From Lentilitoribacter sp. Alg239-R112 (GTDB lineage Bacteria; Pseudomonadota; Alphaproteobacteria; Rhizobiales; Rhizobiaceae), in assembly GCF_900537175.1 (NCBI RefSeq), contig NZ_LS999835.1:62001-126000 (forward strand): a stretch of 64,000 nt of DNA, given 5' to 3'. The position numbers were made by a program, and so were the translations under genes. The notes below the pieces were generated by a model. It did no database searches. It was not told where the DNA came from and was given only the letters and a program-made list of their open reading frames with translations. Positions 1-7,814 of this stretch are shown piece by piece. The stretch's first letter is position 1, and every line of letters begins with the position of its first letter.

Positions 1-258
1 CTTTTTTGAATTCACATCACGAAGCATTGCATTATCCAACATCTGTTCGGCCAACAACTTTTTGAGCTTGTTATTCTCATCTTCCAATGCTTTGAGCTTT
101 TTAGCATCTGAAACGTCCATGCCGCCGTACTTCGACTTGTATTTATAAAAACTAGCAGAGCTAATCCCATATTTACGACAGACCTCTGATGTTGGAATGC
201 CATTCTCCTGCTCTTTGATCATTGAAATGATTTGCTCGTCGCTAAATCTACGCTTCAC
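1..258 (-). CDS. IS3-family transposase OrfA, partial
   Basis: This is the small helix-turn-helix protein that IS3 elements make upstream of the DDE integrase OrfB, normally joined to it by a -1 frameshift. A GTG start at 256-258 opens a frame reading VKRRFSDEQIISMIKEQENG, then TSEVCRKYGISSASFYKYKSK and a lysine/leucine-rich segment (LKALEDENNKLKKLLAEQ) that fits the leucine zipper of OrfA. The frame stays open to the window edge with 86 codons, close to the usual length of about 88, so only the last few residues and the frameshift site are missing. A shorter open frame in another register over the same bases is a shadow. Whether the element is active cannot be judged without OrfB. Confidence 0.8.
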   Translation of the reverse strand, partial: MKRRFSDEQIISMIKEQENGIPTSEVCRKYGISSASFYKYKSKYGGMDVSDAKKLKALEDENNKLKKLLAEQMLDNAMLRDVNSKK

Positions 259-323
259 TCTTTGCCTCCAATTATTGGGACAAATTCTACTCAAATCTGG
301 AGGAGTTTATAGGGGGCAGGTCA
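1..323 (-). mobile_element. IS3-family insertion sequence, 5' end only (runs off the window)
   Basis: The right boundary is the terminal motif TGACCTGCCCCC, read on the minus strand at 312-323, which is typical of IS3-family ends. The orfA gene begins about 54 bp inside it. The rest of the element (orfB, other end) lies left of the window. It has inserted into an IS6-type transposase remnant, which breaks off exactly at this terminus just after its KKLTR motif. The 3-bp target duplication cannot be checked because only one end is present. Confidence 0.75.
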
Positions 324-617
324 GGCGTGTTAATTTTTTGATAAACCTATGGTCTTGTTCCATTATATTGTTGAGATATTTCACCTGTAATATCTTGATC
401 AACTTATTTTCTTTCGTGAATTTCAACATTACGTTGGTCCATAATAACCCGGCCAAATTGGCTCCACTTTTGTCGATAACCACTTTGTCCGGCACATCGT
501 TTGTATCAATGGCCTGTTTGAAAAAACGTCGAGCTGTTTTGGCATCGCATTGCTCTGCCAACATGAAGTCTAGGGTTTTGCCATGCTTATCGACAGCACG
601 ATAATAATAGACCCACT
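324..617 (-). pseudogene. IS6-family transposase, internal fragment
   Basis: Read on the minus strand, this encodes the middle of an IS6-type DDE transposase, from VYYYRAVDKHGKTLDF through VVIDKSGANLAGLLWTNVML to IMEQDHRFIKKLTR. The second acidic residue (IDK) and the glutamate region (EQDHR) of the catalytic triad are present. The N-terminal third, including the first aspartate (DET), is missing because a MITE lies at the 5' side (618-796). The C-terminal end is cut by the IS3 terminus at 323. It retains LLW where the fuller copy at 10.7-11.6 kb has a stop codon, so it comes from a different and less decayed parent. It is non-functional. Confidence 0.85.
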
Positions 618-796
618 GGTACTGTCGCAAAGTTTTTTATTGATGTAAAATGTAGAAAACTATTCCAAGATTTGCACTTTTCAACCGACAAAAAGATAGT
701 AAACCCGTTCAAATTCCATCGAAACTTCTGAAATCATTGTCTGCGTTCAGCACGGTAGAAAATCATTCTACACCAATCAAACTTTGCGACAGAACC
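618..796. repeat. MITE-like element with IS6-type terminal inverted repeats, copy A
   Basis: This is a 179-bp non-coding element. Its left end is GGTACTGTCGCAAAG. Its right end, read inward on the other strand, is GGTTCTGTCGCAAAG followed by TTTGATTGGTGTAGAA. The left end continues TTTTTTATTGATGTAAAA, so the imperfect terminal repeats extend to roughly 30 bp. A second copy lies at 18577-18767 with the same ends and clearly related interior. The first 15-18 bases match the termini of the IS6-family element at 10730-11573, so that transposase is the likely source of mobility. No open reading frame of note lies inside. Confidence 0.7.
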
Positions 797-932
797 AGGT
801 CGCTCACATGATCAGAAAGTGTCAATTTGGAACCAATGGTCAATCCGCATTTCAGCAATTCGCATCACTCGCTGCATAATCGTGTCCACAAATAGGACTG
901 ATTTAACTCGCAACAAACTTTGCGACACTACC
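797..932 (+). pseudogene. IS6-family transposase, C-terminal stub plus element end
   Basis: From 799 the plus strand reads VAHMIRKCQFGTNGQSAFQQ to a TAA stop at 877-879, which is the conserved C-terminus of the IS6 transposases in this window. The non-coding tail ends at 932 in the terminal repeat (GGTAGTGTCGCAAAG read inward). Only 26 codons remain. The fragment directly abuts MITE copy A on its left and another IS6 fragment on its right. Its orientation is opposite to the remnant at 324-617, so this is not one element simply split by the MITE. Confidence 0.8.
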
Positions 933-1322
933 TTTTCAAACAGGTCATCATGACTAACGGCGTGCCAAACAAAGTGGTTATCGACAAAGCGGTGCCAATT
1001 TGGCGAGATTGCTATGGACCAATGTAATGTTGAAATTCACGAACAGAAGTAAGTTGATCAAGATAATGCAAGTGAAATATCTGAACAACATTATGGAACA
1101 GGACCATCGTTTCATCAAGAAACTGACACGCACCATGATGGGCTTCAAATCGTTCCGCTCGGCTTCAGCAACATTGCAGGGTATCGAAGTTGCACACATG
1201 ATCCGGAAACATCAGTTCGGGAATACCAACCAATCAGCATTCCAACAATTTGCTGCATTCGCAGAATAATTGCGTCTACAGATAGGGCTAACTTAACCTG
1301 CAACAAAGTTTGCGACAGAGCC
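933..1322 (+). pseudogene. IS6-family transposase, C-terminal half with frameshift, plus element end
   Basis: The plus strand begins abruptly inside the transposase (FKQVIMTNGVPNKVVIDK from 941). It loses one base after the IDK codons relative to the other copies, then continues in the shifted frame through LARLLWTNVMLKFTNRSKLI and EQDHRFIKK to the stop near 1269. The element end at 1322 reads GGCTCTGTCGCAAAC inward, close to classical IS6-family termini. N-terminal sequence and the other terminus are absent. This remnant marks the left border of the GC-rich module that follows. Confidence 0.85.
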
Positions 1323-1532
1323 CTGGTAGCACACAGATTGCTGTAACGGCGCAAAACTTCCGTGTTGCCGCGTAGCAGTAGATCCGGTCATTCCTGCAGG
1401 ACGCATAATGGGTCAGGTGTTGAATCCATAGGTATCGGACAAACGGTGACTTCGCTGTGGGTGCGGCTATGACGGTTGTGGCGCGCATACTTGCCAATTT
1501 GCATCGGTTATATCCCGTGCCGAATGCGCCAC
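1323..1532. other. Decayed non-coding segment between IS6 end and CobW gene
   Basis: This is GC-rich sequence of the same character as the genes to its right. One plus-strand stretch (about 1440-1545) stays open and has protein-like composition, reading FAVGAAMTVVARILANLH before a stop. It is interrupted upstream by several stops and I do not recognise it. It is best read as the degraded 3' end of a gene cut when the IS6 remnant moved next to it. Confidence 0.4.
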
Positions 1533-2378
1533 CTATGGCTGAAGACGTATGACAACAACGCCAGGAGTTGAGGGCCGTTTGGAGAGGGATAGATGGAACC
1601 TTTTTCCGACGAGCTGAAGCGTCCAATTCCTATGGTCTTGATCAGACAAGATATGTCCCTTGGCACGCAAAACAGTGTTGTCTTGGGCCAGTTTGCGCGC
1701 GAATTCCTGCGGATTGACAGCAGTTCGCATGTCAAGGTTCTGCGCGGTGAGGTGAGAGTGGTGATCCCCACCATGCACGTAATCCCTGAAGTGGCAGTCA
1801 GCCATAATAAGTGCTGGGGCGACACGCGCCTCGGCGCATCGGAAAACAGACGCGTCAGGGGCATGGGCCCGGATCAATCCTTTTGCGGCATCAACATCAC
1901 CGGATGTAACTAGATCGGTTTTGTTTAGAACAACAATATCGGCGGCCACCAGCTGTAGGATGACCGTATCAGAAAGATACTCGTTCGCCAGTAGCTCAGG
2001 TAGGGTTTCGACATCCACAAGCACAACGACACTCTGCACATTGACTTCACTGATTAAATTGATATTTGCGGCAATCGCACCTGGCAATGCGACGCCGGAG
2101 GCCTCAAGTAGCAGGTGGTCCAAAGGTGTTTCAAGCTCGCTCAGTCGGCGGATCGCTCCCAGGAGATCGTCACCAAATGAACAGCATGCACACCCCCCGG
2201 AAAGCGAGACAATATCGTCATCTTCGGCCTCAATCAGATCGGCGTCAATCGGCAGATCGCCGAACTCATTGACCAGAATCCCCAACCGCTGCCCGTTGGC
2301 ATTGCGTAGCAAATGGTTGATCAGCGTTGTCTTTCCGGCGCCCAGATACCCGCCAAGGATGGTCAGCGGCAGGGTCAT
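1533..2378 (-). CDS. CobW-family (G3E) GTPase, probable metallochaperone
   Basis: This is a SIMIBI-class P-loop GTPase of the CobW/COG0523 family, whose members load metals (Zn, Co, Ni, Fe) onto client proteins. The Walker A GGYLGAGKTT is at residues 9-18. The family metal-binding CxCC motif is Cys63-Ala-Cys65-Cys66, and the NKTD guanine-specificity motif is near residue 150. A histidine-rich patch (HGGDHHSHL) precedes the C-terminal domain. At 281 residues it is short for the family and its last residues are atypical, so the C-terminus may be trimmed; decayed sequence and an IS6 end lie just downstream. Its start overlaps the stop of the upstream amidohydrolase by 4 bp (ATGA). This suggests translational coupling and that the amidohydrolase is the metal client (inference). 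Confidence 0.85.
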   Translation of the reverse strand: MTLPLTILGGYLGAGKTTLINHLLRNANGQRLGILVNEFGDLPIDADLIEAEDDDIVSLSGGCACCSFGDDLLGAIRRLSELETPLDHLLLEASGVALPGAIAANINLISEVNVQSVVVLVDVETLPELLANEYLSDTVILQLVAADIVVLNKTDLVTSGDVDAAKGLIRAHAPDASVFRCAEARVAPALIMADCHFRDYVHGGDHHSHLTAQNLDMRTAVNPQEFARKLAQDNTVLRAKGHILSDQDHRNWTLQLVGKRFHLSLSKRPSTPGVVVIRLQP

Positions 2379-4012
2379 TGAGGATTGGCCGGAAAAACCC
2401 GCCCTCCCAGAACTGTTCCCCAGATGCTCAGGTCGTTTAGTCTCTCAGCACCCACGGCGAATGGATCATCGTCCAGAACGGCAAAATCCGCGCGTTTGCC
2501 CACCTCGATTGAGCCGATTTCAACGTCCAGCTTCAGCGTATAAGCCGCGCCCACTGTGACCGCATGAAGCGCTTGCCCCAGTGTGATTTTTTCTGTCTCG
2601 CCCAAGACCCGGCCCGATGACGTCAGTCGTTGCGTGGCGCACCAAGCGGTGAATAGCGGCCCCAAGGGGGTGATCGGCGCGTCGGAATGGATGGCCATTG
2701 GCACACCCTCGCGCAAAGCTGTGGCGCAGGCGTTCATGCGTTCGGCCCGCTCGGGGCCGACGGTTTGCGCGTAATGCGTGTCCCCCCAATAGTAGTGGTG
2801 ATTAGCAAAGTGGTTCACACATAGACCCAGCTTTTTCATCCGTCTGAATTGCGCGGTGTCGGCAAGCTGACAGTGCTGCAGGGTAAAGCGGTGATCCGAA
2901 GAGGGCACGCGGCGCAGCACCTTTTCCATCGTGTCGAGCACGAGCTCGGTTGCTTGGTCGCCATTGGTGTGCAGGTGCACATGAATGTTCTTAGCCAGAG
3001 CAGTTTCGAGGATGTATTCTAGGTGTTCGATCGAGATGTACCACAATCCGTTTGGGGCCCCATTGAAGTAACCGGGTGCGCGAATACGGGCTGTAAAGCC
3101 TTGGATCGAGCCGTCGACGGTTACCTTGATTCCGCCGAGACGCAGCTTATCGGTGGTGCGTTTGGCGAGGGATTGGACATGTTCGATCAAACGCTCCGGG
3201 TTGACGCCAAGGTGGAACCGGTAGGGCACGATACGCGCTGGGAAAGCCGGATCATCAGTGACCCGCTGCATTATGTCCACTGTCTCGTCGGGAAGTAGGG
3301 CGGCAAGATCGGTGGCAGTGGTTACGCCCGCCCGAATGCAGAGTTGTGCGAACCGCCACATGCCTGGCTCGTCACAGGCGAGTATTTCGCGAGCAAGACC
3401 GACATGCGATGAGGCGAGCCCCATGATTTCAGGGCTTCTCAACTCGCCGGTGGGCAATCCGTCGTCTCCTAGGGGTATGCCGCCATGCTCCAGCCCTTCA
3501 CGCAAGAGCCCGGCCAATTCCAGTGCTTTAGTGTTGACATTCATGCTATGACCCGAGGCGTGTAAGATCCCGATCGGTCGGGTTGACGAGATTGCGTCCA
3601 ACTGATGACGGCTGATGCGCTCGTTGCCGAAATAGATCGGGTCAAGCCCCCAGGCCGTCAAAGGTTCGTTTGCGGATGTAAGGGGCAGCTCGGCGAGCGC
3701 CAGCTTGTCCAAGCCCGTCTGAATGGTTTTGCAACCAGCCTGGACCGTGCCGCTAGGATCCATTCGGTCAAAATACCCAAGATAGGTATGGGACCAAAGG
3801 GTGCCTTCCATCAGATGGCAATGTGCTTCGACAAGTCCAGGCATCAAGACCTTTTCCGCAAAACGCTCATCAAGCTTAAAATCCCCCCAACCCGAGACCT
3901 CTGCCAGGTTGCCAACACCTAGGATTCGACCATCGCGCACAGCGACATGGGTCGCTTCGGGGCGCTGTGGATTCATGGTCAGTATCTTCGCGGCATTATA
4001 TATTGTGATCAT
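2375..4012 (-). CDS. YtcJ-like amidohydrolase (amidohydrolase 3 family)
   Basis: This 545-residue cytoplasmic metal-dependent hydrolase belongs to the group containing YtcJ and N-substituted formamide deformylase. The metal-binding HxH is His64-Cys-His66 after a short N-terminal beta-sandwich strand region. Downstream histidines (HLHTNGDQ, FTLQHCQL) and the C-terminal metal aspartate (HSDAPITPLGPLF) are present, and the length is normal for the family. The real substrate is unknown; C-N bond hydrolysis of an amide or formamide is the family expectation. It is transcribed divergently from the LysR regulator and co-transcribed with the CobW GTPase. The adjacent peptide-type importer may deliver its substrate. 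Confidence 0.85.
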   Translation of the reverse strand: MITIYNAAKILTMNPQRPEATHVAVRDGRILGVGNLAEVSGWGDFKLDERFAEKVLMPGLVEAHCHLMEGTLWSHTYLGYFDRMDPSGTVQAGCKTIQTGLDKLALAELPLTSANEPLTAWGLDPIYFGNERISRHQLDAISSTRPIGILHASGHSMNVNTKALELAGLLREGLEHGGIPLGDDGLPTGELRSPEIMGLASSHVGLAREILACDEPGMWRFAQLCIRAGVTTATDLAALLPDETVDIMQRVTDDPAFPARIVPYRFHLGVNPERLIEHVQSLAKRTTDKLRLGGIKVTVDGSIQGFTARIRAPGYFNGAPNGLWYISIEHLEYILETALAKNIHVHLHTNGDQATELVLDTMEKVLRRVPSSDHRFTLQHCQLADTAQFRRMKKLGLCVNHFANHHYYWGDTHYAQTVGPERAERMNACATALREGVPMAIHSDAPITPLGPLFTAWCATQRLTSSGRVLGETEKITLGQALHAVTVGAAYTLKLDVEIGSIEVGKRADFAVLDDDPFAVGAERLNDLSIWGTVLGGRVFPANPQ

Positions 4013-4074
4013 TGGCGCCTATGTCCTGAGCAATGCATTTGCGTTTGTACTGCCTAAGCATAGCGGTTGATCAA

Positions 4075-4104
4075 AACCCATAAAAATACTATAATCTATG
4101 GGTT
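4075..4104. promoter_or_regulatory. Inverted repeat in the LysR/amidohydrolase divergent promoter region
   Basis: Perfect 8-bp arms AACCCATA and TATGGGTT are separated by 14 bp of AT-rich sequence, midway between the two divergent start codons (4012 and 4132). This is the size and placement of a LysR-family recognition site, so autoregulation plus control of the amidohydrolase operon is likely (inference). Confidence 0.55.
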
Positions 4105-4131
4105 AAACTCCAAAAAAAAGAGGAATAATCG

Positions 4132-5073
4132 ATGCTACCACTGACGCTCAAGCAGCTGCGATATGTTGAAGCGGCGGGCCGTACACGCTCAATTTCTGCC
4201 GCGGCAGAAGATCAGAATATCTCGGAAAGTTCGATTGCCAGTGCTATTGGAGCCCTGGAGGCGAGCCTGGGATTTGACCTATTTTCGAGGGTGCCATCTA
4301 AGGGGATCAACCCCTCGCCAGCCGGGTGGGATTGTTTAAAACTCATCTCGAAGATACTTCGCGAGTTTGACGAGTTTCAAACTGAGCTTTTGGCCATAGG
4401 TGGCAACCTGGTCGGAACTGTCAGACTGGCTTGTTTTGCCAGCGCGACAAGCGGATTTCTCCCCGCCGCCATCGAGAGTTTTCAGCAGGAATACCCCGGC
4501 GTTACCTTTAAATTGGTTGAGGGGTCAATGGACGCGGTTATTGATCACATCGACAGTGGGCTGGCCGATATCGCCTTTAGTTACGAAGAGGTGACAACAG
4601 AAGCACATCAGTTTAACTCATTGGTTTCATTGCCGCATTACGCCCTACTGCCCTCCAGGGATCCGCTGTCGCAGAAACGGGGGGTAAGCCTAAAAGACCT
4701 AAGCACCCGACCGATGGTGAACCTGGAACTTGAACGGACAAAGACTTATTATGTTAACCTGCTCAAGGATGCAGGGCTTAAAGTCATCGTGGCGCATCAC
4801 ACGCGCTCGGCAGAGATGGTCCGCACACTTGTTGCCTCGGGGATTGGCTTTTCAATTCTTAACGCACGGGCCGGAAACCTGTCACATGCCGATGGCGGAT
4901 TCAGGGCGGTACCCATAATTGACCGTCTGCGCGATCGTGAATTTGGTCTTATTCGACCTTCAGCGATGCGTCAGCCCCGCGTTGTGCGCAGATTTGCTGA
5001 TCACTGCCTCAAGCTAAGAGCAGAGGGTGCGTTTGAGGCCCTGTCGCTTCGGTACAATCATTCATTGGAATAA
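4132..5073 (+). CDS. LysR-family transcriptional regulator
   Basis: This is a 313-residue regulator with an N-terminal winged helix-turn-helix (LTLKQLRYVEAAGRTRSISA, about residues 4-64) and a periplasmic-binding-protein-like effector domain (about 90-300). It begins at ATG 4132, a few bases after a purine-rich AAAAAAAGAGGAATAA stretch. It is divergent from the amidohydrolase-CobW operon and lies immediately upstream of the peptide-type ABC importer on the same strand, so it probably controls one or both. The effector cannot be read from sequence; the substrate of the adjacent importer or hydrolase is the natural guess. Confidence 0.9.
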   Translation: MLPLTLKQLRYVEAAGRTRSISAAAEDQNISESSIASAIGALEASLGFDLFSRVPSKGINPSPAGWDCLKLISKILREFDEFQTELLAIGGNLVGTVRLACFASATSGFLPAAIESFQQEYPGVTFKLVEGSMDAVIDHIDSGLADIAFSYEEVTTEAHQFNSLVSLPHYALLPSRDPLSQKRGVSLKDLSTRPMVNLELERTKTYYVNLLKDAGLKVIVAHHTRSAEMVRTLVASGIGFSILNARAGNLSHADGGFRAVPIIDRLRDREFGLIRPSAMRQPRVVRRFADHCLKLRAEGAFEALSLRYNHSLE

Positions 5074-5186
5074 CCGAGCAATAAGCCGTAAAACGAACAT
5101 TATTCACATGAACGGGTGGCTGTTAGGCTCAAGGGATAATCGAGAATAACGACTTGAAATCTCGTCAACAGGAAGGAGATGAACCT

Positions 5187-6764
5187 ATGAGTTCTCACTT
5201 AAAGAAATTCGTAATTATGGCTGCACTACTTGCGGTGACCTCCACCGCGAGCATTGCCGATGAGCCGGTGACTGGTGGCACGCTTGTCACGACGCTACGC
5301 AACACACCGCGCAACCTGAACCCCGCGGTCCAATCTGGCATTATCACGGGCGCCGTCGGCGCGCAGCTGTTTGCTGCTCCGCTTCGCTATGATGAAGACT
5401 GGACCCCACAGCCTTATTTGGCCAAAAGCTGGGAATGGTCAGATGACGGGCTGTCGATGACGCTCAAGCTAGTTGAAAATGCGGTGTTCCACGACGGCGC
5501 GCCGATCACTTCGGAAGATGTGGCCTTTTCGGTTGCGACCATCAAGGCAAACCACCCCTTTAAAACAATGTTCGGCGTCGTGGAAACAGTCGATACACCG
5601 GATGAACACACCGCCATCCTCCGCCTGTCGCAGCGGCATCCGGCGCTGTTGCTGGCAATGTCGTCGCAGTTGATGCCGATTATCCCCAAGCATATCTATG
5701 GTGACGGGCAGGACGCCAAGTCACACCCACGCAACAACGCCGATGTGGTCGGGTCTGGCCCGTTTAAATTGACCGCGTTTGTGCCCGATCAGCACGTTAT
5801 TGTTGAGCGGTTTGACGACTTTTTCATGGATGGGCGCCCCTATCTGGACCAGATTGTCTACCGCATCATCAAGGATGCTTCGGCCCGAACCATCGGTTTG
5901 GAAAACGGCGAGCTGCACCTGTCCACGTTTGAAAGCGCAGTACGCAACATCAAACGTATGAGCGAGAATGACAAACTGGTTGTAACCAACGAAGGTTATT
6001 CGGCGATTGGCGCCCTCACCTGGTTGGCGTTTAACACTGGGTCGGACGGGCCCACGAGTAACAAATTGGTCCGCCAGGCGATTGCCTATGCGTTGGATAA
6101 AGAGTTCATTATCAAGGCTCTGATGCTTGGGTTCTCCGAAGAGGCTAAGACTGGAATTCACCCGGGTTCGCCGTTCTATGACGAAACGGCAAATGGCTAT
6201 GACGTGGATCTAGACAAAGCAAATGCGCTTTTGGACGAGGCGGGTTTCCCAAAAGGGTCTGACGGCACACGTTTTTCGCTGACGCTTGACTATGTGAACC
6301 AATCAGTCAAGGCGCATGCAGAATATACCAAGTCGGCACTTTCCAAAGTTGGCATCGATGTCACCGTGAACTCATTTGTGGATTTCCCAACATGGTCCAA
6401 GACGATTTCGAACCACAACTTTGATATGACCTGGGACAATGTGTTCAATTGGGGCGATCCGGTCATCGGTGTGCATCGCACCTATTCCAGCGCCAACATC
6501 AAGCCGGGCGTGATTTGGTCGAATACCCAACAGTATTCCAACCCTCGCATCGATGAGCTGATGGAAGCTGCCGGCCAGGAGATCGACCCGGAGGCGCGGG
6601 CCAACCTTTACAAAGAGTTCCAGTCAATCCTGTCCGAAGATCTGCCTGTCTATTGGTCAAACACATTGCCCTACCACTCGGTGTTCTCCACCAAAGTCGG
6701 CAATCCGCCGATGGGTATCTGGGCCTCGTCGACCCCCTACGACCAGGTCTATTTGAAAGACTGA
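5187..6764 (+). CDS. ABC transporter periplasmic substrate-binding protein, family 5 (peptide/nickel type)
   Basis: This 525-residue secreted protein has a Sec signal peptide (MSSHLKKFVIMAALLAVTST, cleavage near ASIADEP). ATG 5187 is chosen because GGAAGGAGATG precedes it at good spacing; an upstream in-frame start at 5154 would bury the signal peptide. The body shows SBP_bac_5 features (TLVTTLRNTPRNLNPAVQSG, the PYLAKSWEWSDDG segment, and the VGSGPFKL motif). It captures peptides or similar amide compounds for the DppBCDF-like complex encoded next. Its specificity is unknown. The neighbouring amidohydrolase suggests a small amide or modified peptide. Confidence 0.9.
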   Translation: MSSHLKKFVIMAALLAVTSTASIADEPVTGGTLVTTLRNTPRNLNPAVQSGIITGAVGAQLFAAPLRYDEDWTPQPYLAKSWEWSDDGLSMTLKLVENAVFHDGAPITSEDVAFSVATIKANHPFKTMFGVVETVDTPDEHTAILRLSQRHPALLLAMSSQLMPIIPKHIYGDGQDAKSHPRNNADVVGSGPFKLTAFVPDQHVIVERFDDFFMDGRPYLDQIVYRIIKDASARTIGLENGELHLSTFESAVRNIKRMSENDKLVVTNEGYSAIGALTWLAFNTGSDGPTSNKLVRQAIAYALDKEFIIKALMLGFSEEAKTGIHPGSPFYDETANGYDVDLDKANALLDEAGFPKGSDGTRFSLTLDYVNQSVKAHAEYTKSALSKVGIDVTVNSFVDFPTWSKTISNHNFDMTWDNVFNWGDPVIGVHRTYSSANIKPGVIWSNTQQYSNPRIDELMEAAGQEIDPEARANLYKEFQSILSEDLPVYWSNTLPYHSVFSTKVGNPPMGIWASSTPYDQVYLKD

Positions 6765-6782
6765 TCCGAACCATAACACCAA

Positions 6783-6808
6783 TGCCGTCGGCCTAGTTGT
6801 CGGCGGCA
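6783..6808 (+). promoter_or_regulatory. Intercistronic stem-loop between binding-protein and permease genes
   Basis: Arms TGCCGTCGGC and GTCGGCGGCA form a 10-bp RNA stem (two G-U pairs) with a 6-nt loop and no T-tract after it. In binding-protein-dependent ABC operons such hairpins commonly protect the upstream mRNA and keep binding-protein levels above membrane-component levels (inference from position). Confidence 0.5.
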
Positions 6809-6836
6809 GTTCCAACTCAGAGGTTCGAACGGTATC

Positions 6837-7814
6837 ATGCAAATCCTGATAACAATCCTAGAACGCTTAGCCTATGCGACAATTCTATTGCTTGCAGTTC
6901 TCGTGCTGAATTTCTCAATGATCTACCTCGCACCGGGAGATGTTGCGGATACGATTGCCTCGTCGATGGGCGGGGCCAACGCAGAACTTATGACCCAGAT
7001 CCGAAGCGAATACGGGCTGGACCAACCGTTTATTGTTCAACTCTCCAGCTATATAGGCCGGGTGCTCAGCTTTGATCTTGGACATTCCTATTTCTACAAT
7101 CGTCCAGTGATTGATCTGATCCTGGAACGTTTGCCGGCGACACTACTTCTGGTTCTCTGCGCCCAGACGTTTTCACTGGTTGTCGGTGTGGTTGTCGGTG
7201 TGTTGTCCGCACGTAACCCCAACGGTATCCTCAGCCATTTTGTAACGCTGATTTCGCTGTTTGGATATGCAGCGCCCGTGTTCTGGACTGGTATTTTGCT
7301 GCTAATCGCCTTCTCGTTAAAAATCCCGTTGTTTCCAGTTGCTGGGATGCAGGACGTCACGGTGAGCGGCAACTTCCTGATCCATACGTTGGATGTGCTC
7401 CATCATCTGGTGCTGCCGATGCTGGCTCTTGGATCAATCTTTATCGCGCTTTACTCACGCCTGTGCCGGGCTTCGATGCTTGAGGTGCTCGGCTCGGATT
7501 ATGTGCGCACAGCGCGGGCCAAAGGGCTGTCAGAGCGTCAGGTGGTCATGAAGCATGCCTTGAAAAACGCGTTGCCACCAGTGGTCACGTTGGCTGGTCT
7601 ACAGTTTTCGGGAGTGATTTCGGGAGCGGTTCTGGTCGAATCGGTATTCTCCTGGCCCGGCCTGGGTCAACTGGCGCTGAGTTCGATATTGGCACGCGAT
7701 ACACCGACTATCCTTGGAATTCTCTTCTTCTCGGCATTGGTCGTCATCATCGGAAATATTACTACGGATCTTGTGTTACGCATGATTGATCCGCGGGTTA
7801 GGGGTAAGACATGA
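6837..7814 (+). CDS. ABC transporter permease, DppB-like
   Basis: This is a 325-residue inner-membrane permease of the dipeptide/oligopeptide/nickel class. The N-terminal segment (RLAYATILLLAVLVLNFSMI) is the first transmembrane helix, followed by the usual periplasmic domain with LDQPFIVQ. It has about six predicted helices in total. The cytoplasmic EAA-type coupling loop is visible as DYVRTARAKGLSERQVVMKH, which contacts the ATPases. Its stop overlaps the next start by 4 bp (ATGA), so it is translationally coupled to the second permease. Confidence 0.92.
   Translation: MQILITILERLAYATILLLAVLVLNFSMIYLAPGDVADTIASSMGGANAELMTQIRSEYGLDQPFIVQLSSYIGRVLSFDLGHSYFYNRPVIDLILERLPATLLLVLCAQTFSLVVGVVVGVLSARNPNGILSHFVTLISLFGYAAPVFWTGILLLIAFSLKIPLFPVAGMQDVTVSGNFLIHTLDVLHHLVLPMLALGSIFIALYSRLCRASMLEVLGSDYVRTARAKGLSERQVVMKHALKNALPPVVTLAGLQFSGVISGAVLVESVFSWPGLGQLALSSILARDTPTILGILFFSALVVIIGNITTDLVLRMIDPRVRGKT

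Noticed and set aside
1288..1864. Several open frames overlapping the end of the CobW gene and the decayed segment
   Set aside because: No family-like sequence. They are antisense or out of frame to the CobW gene or cross the IS6 end.
2375..3922. Plus-strand open frames of 60-212 codons opposite the amidohydrolase and CobW genes
   Set aside because: GC-rich antisense shadows: no ribosome-binding sites and no recognisable motifs, while the minus-strand proteins are clearly conserved.
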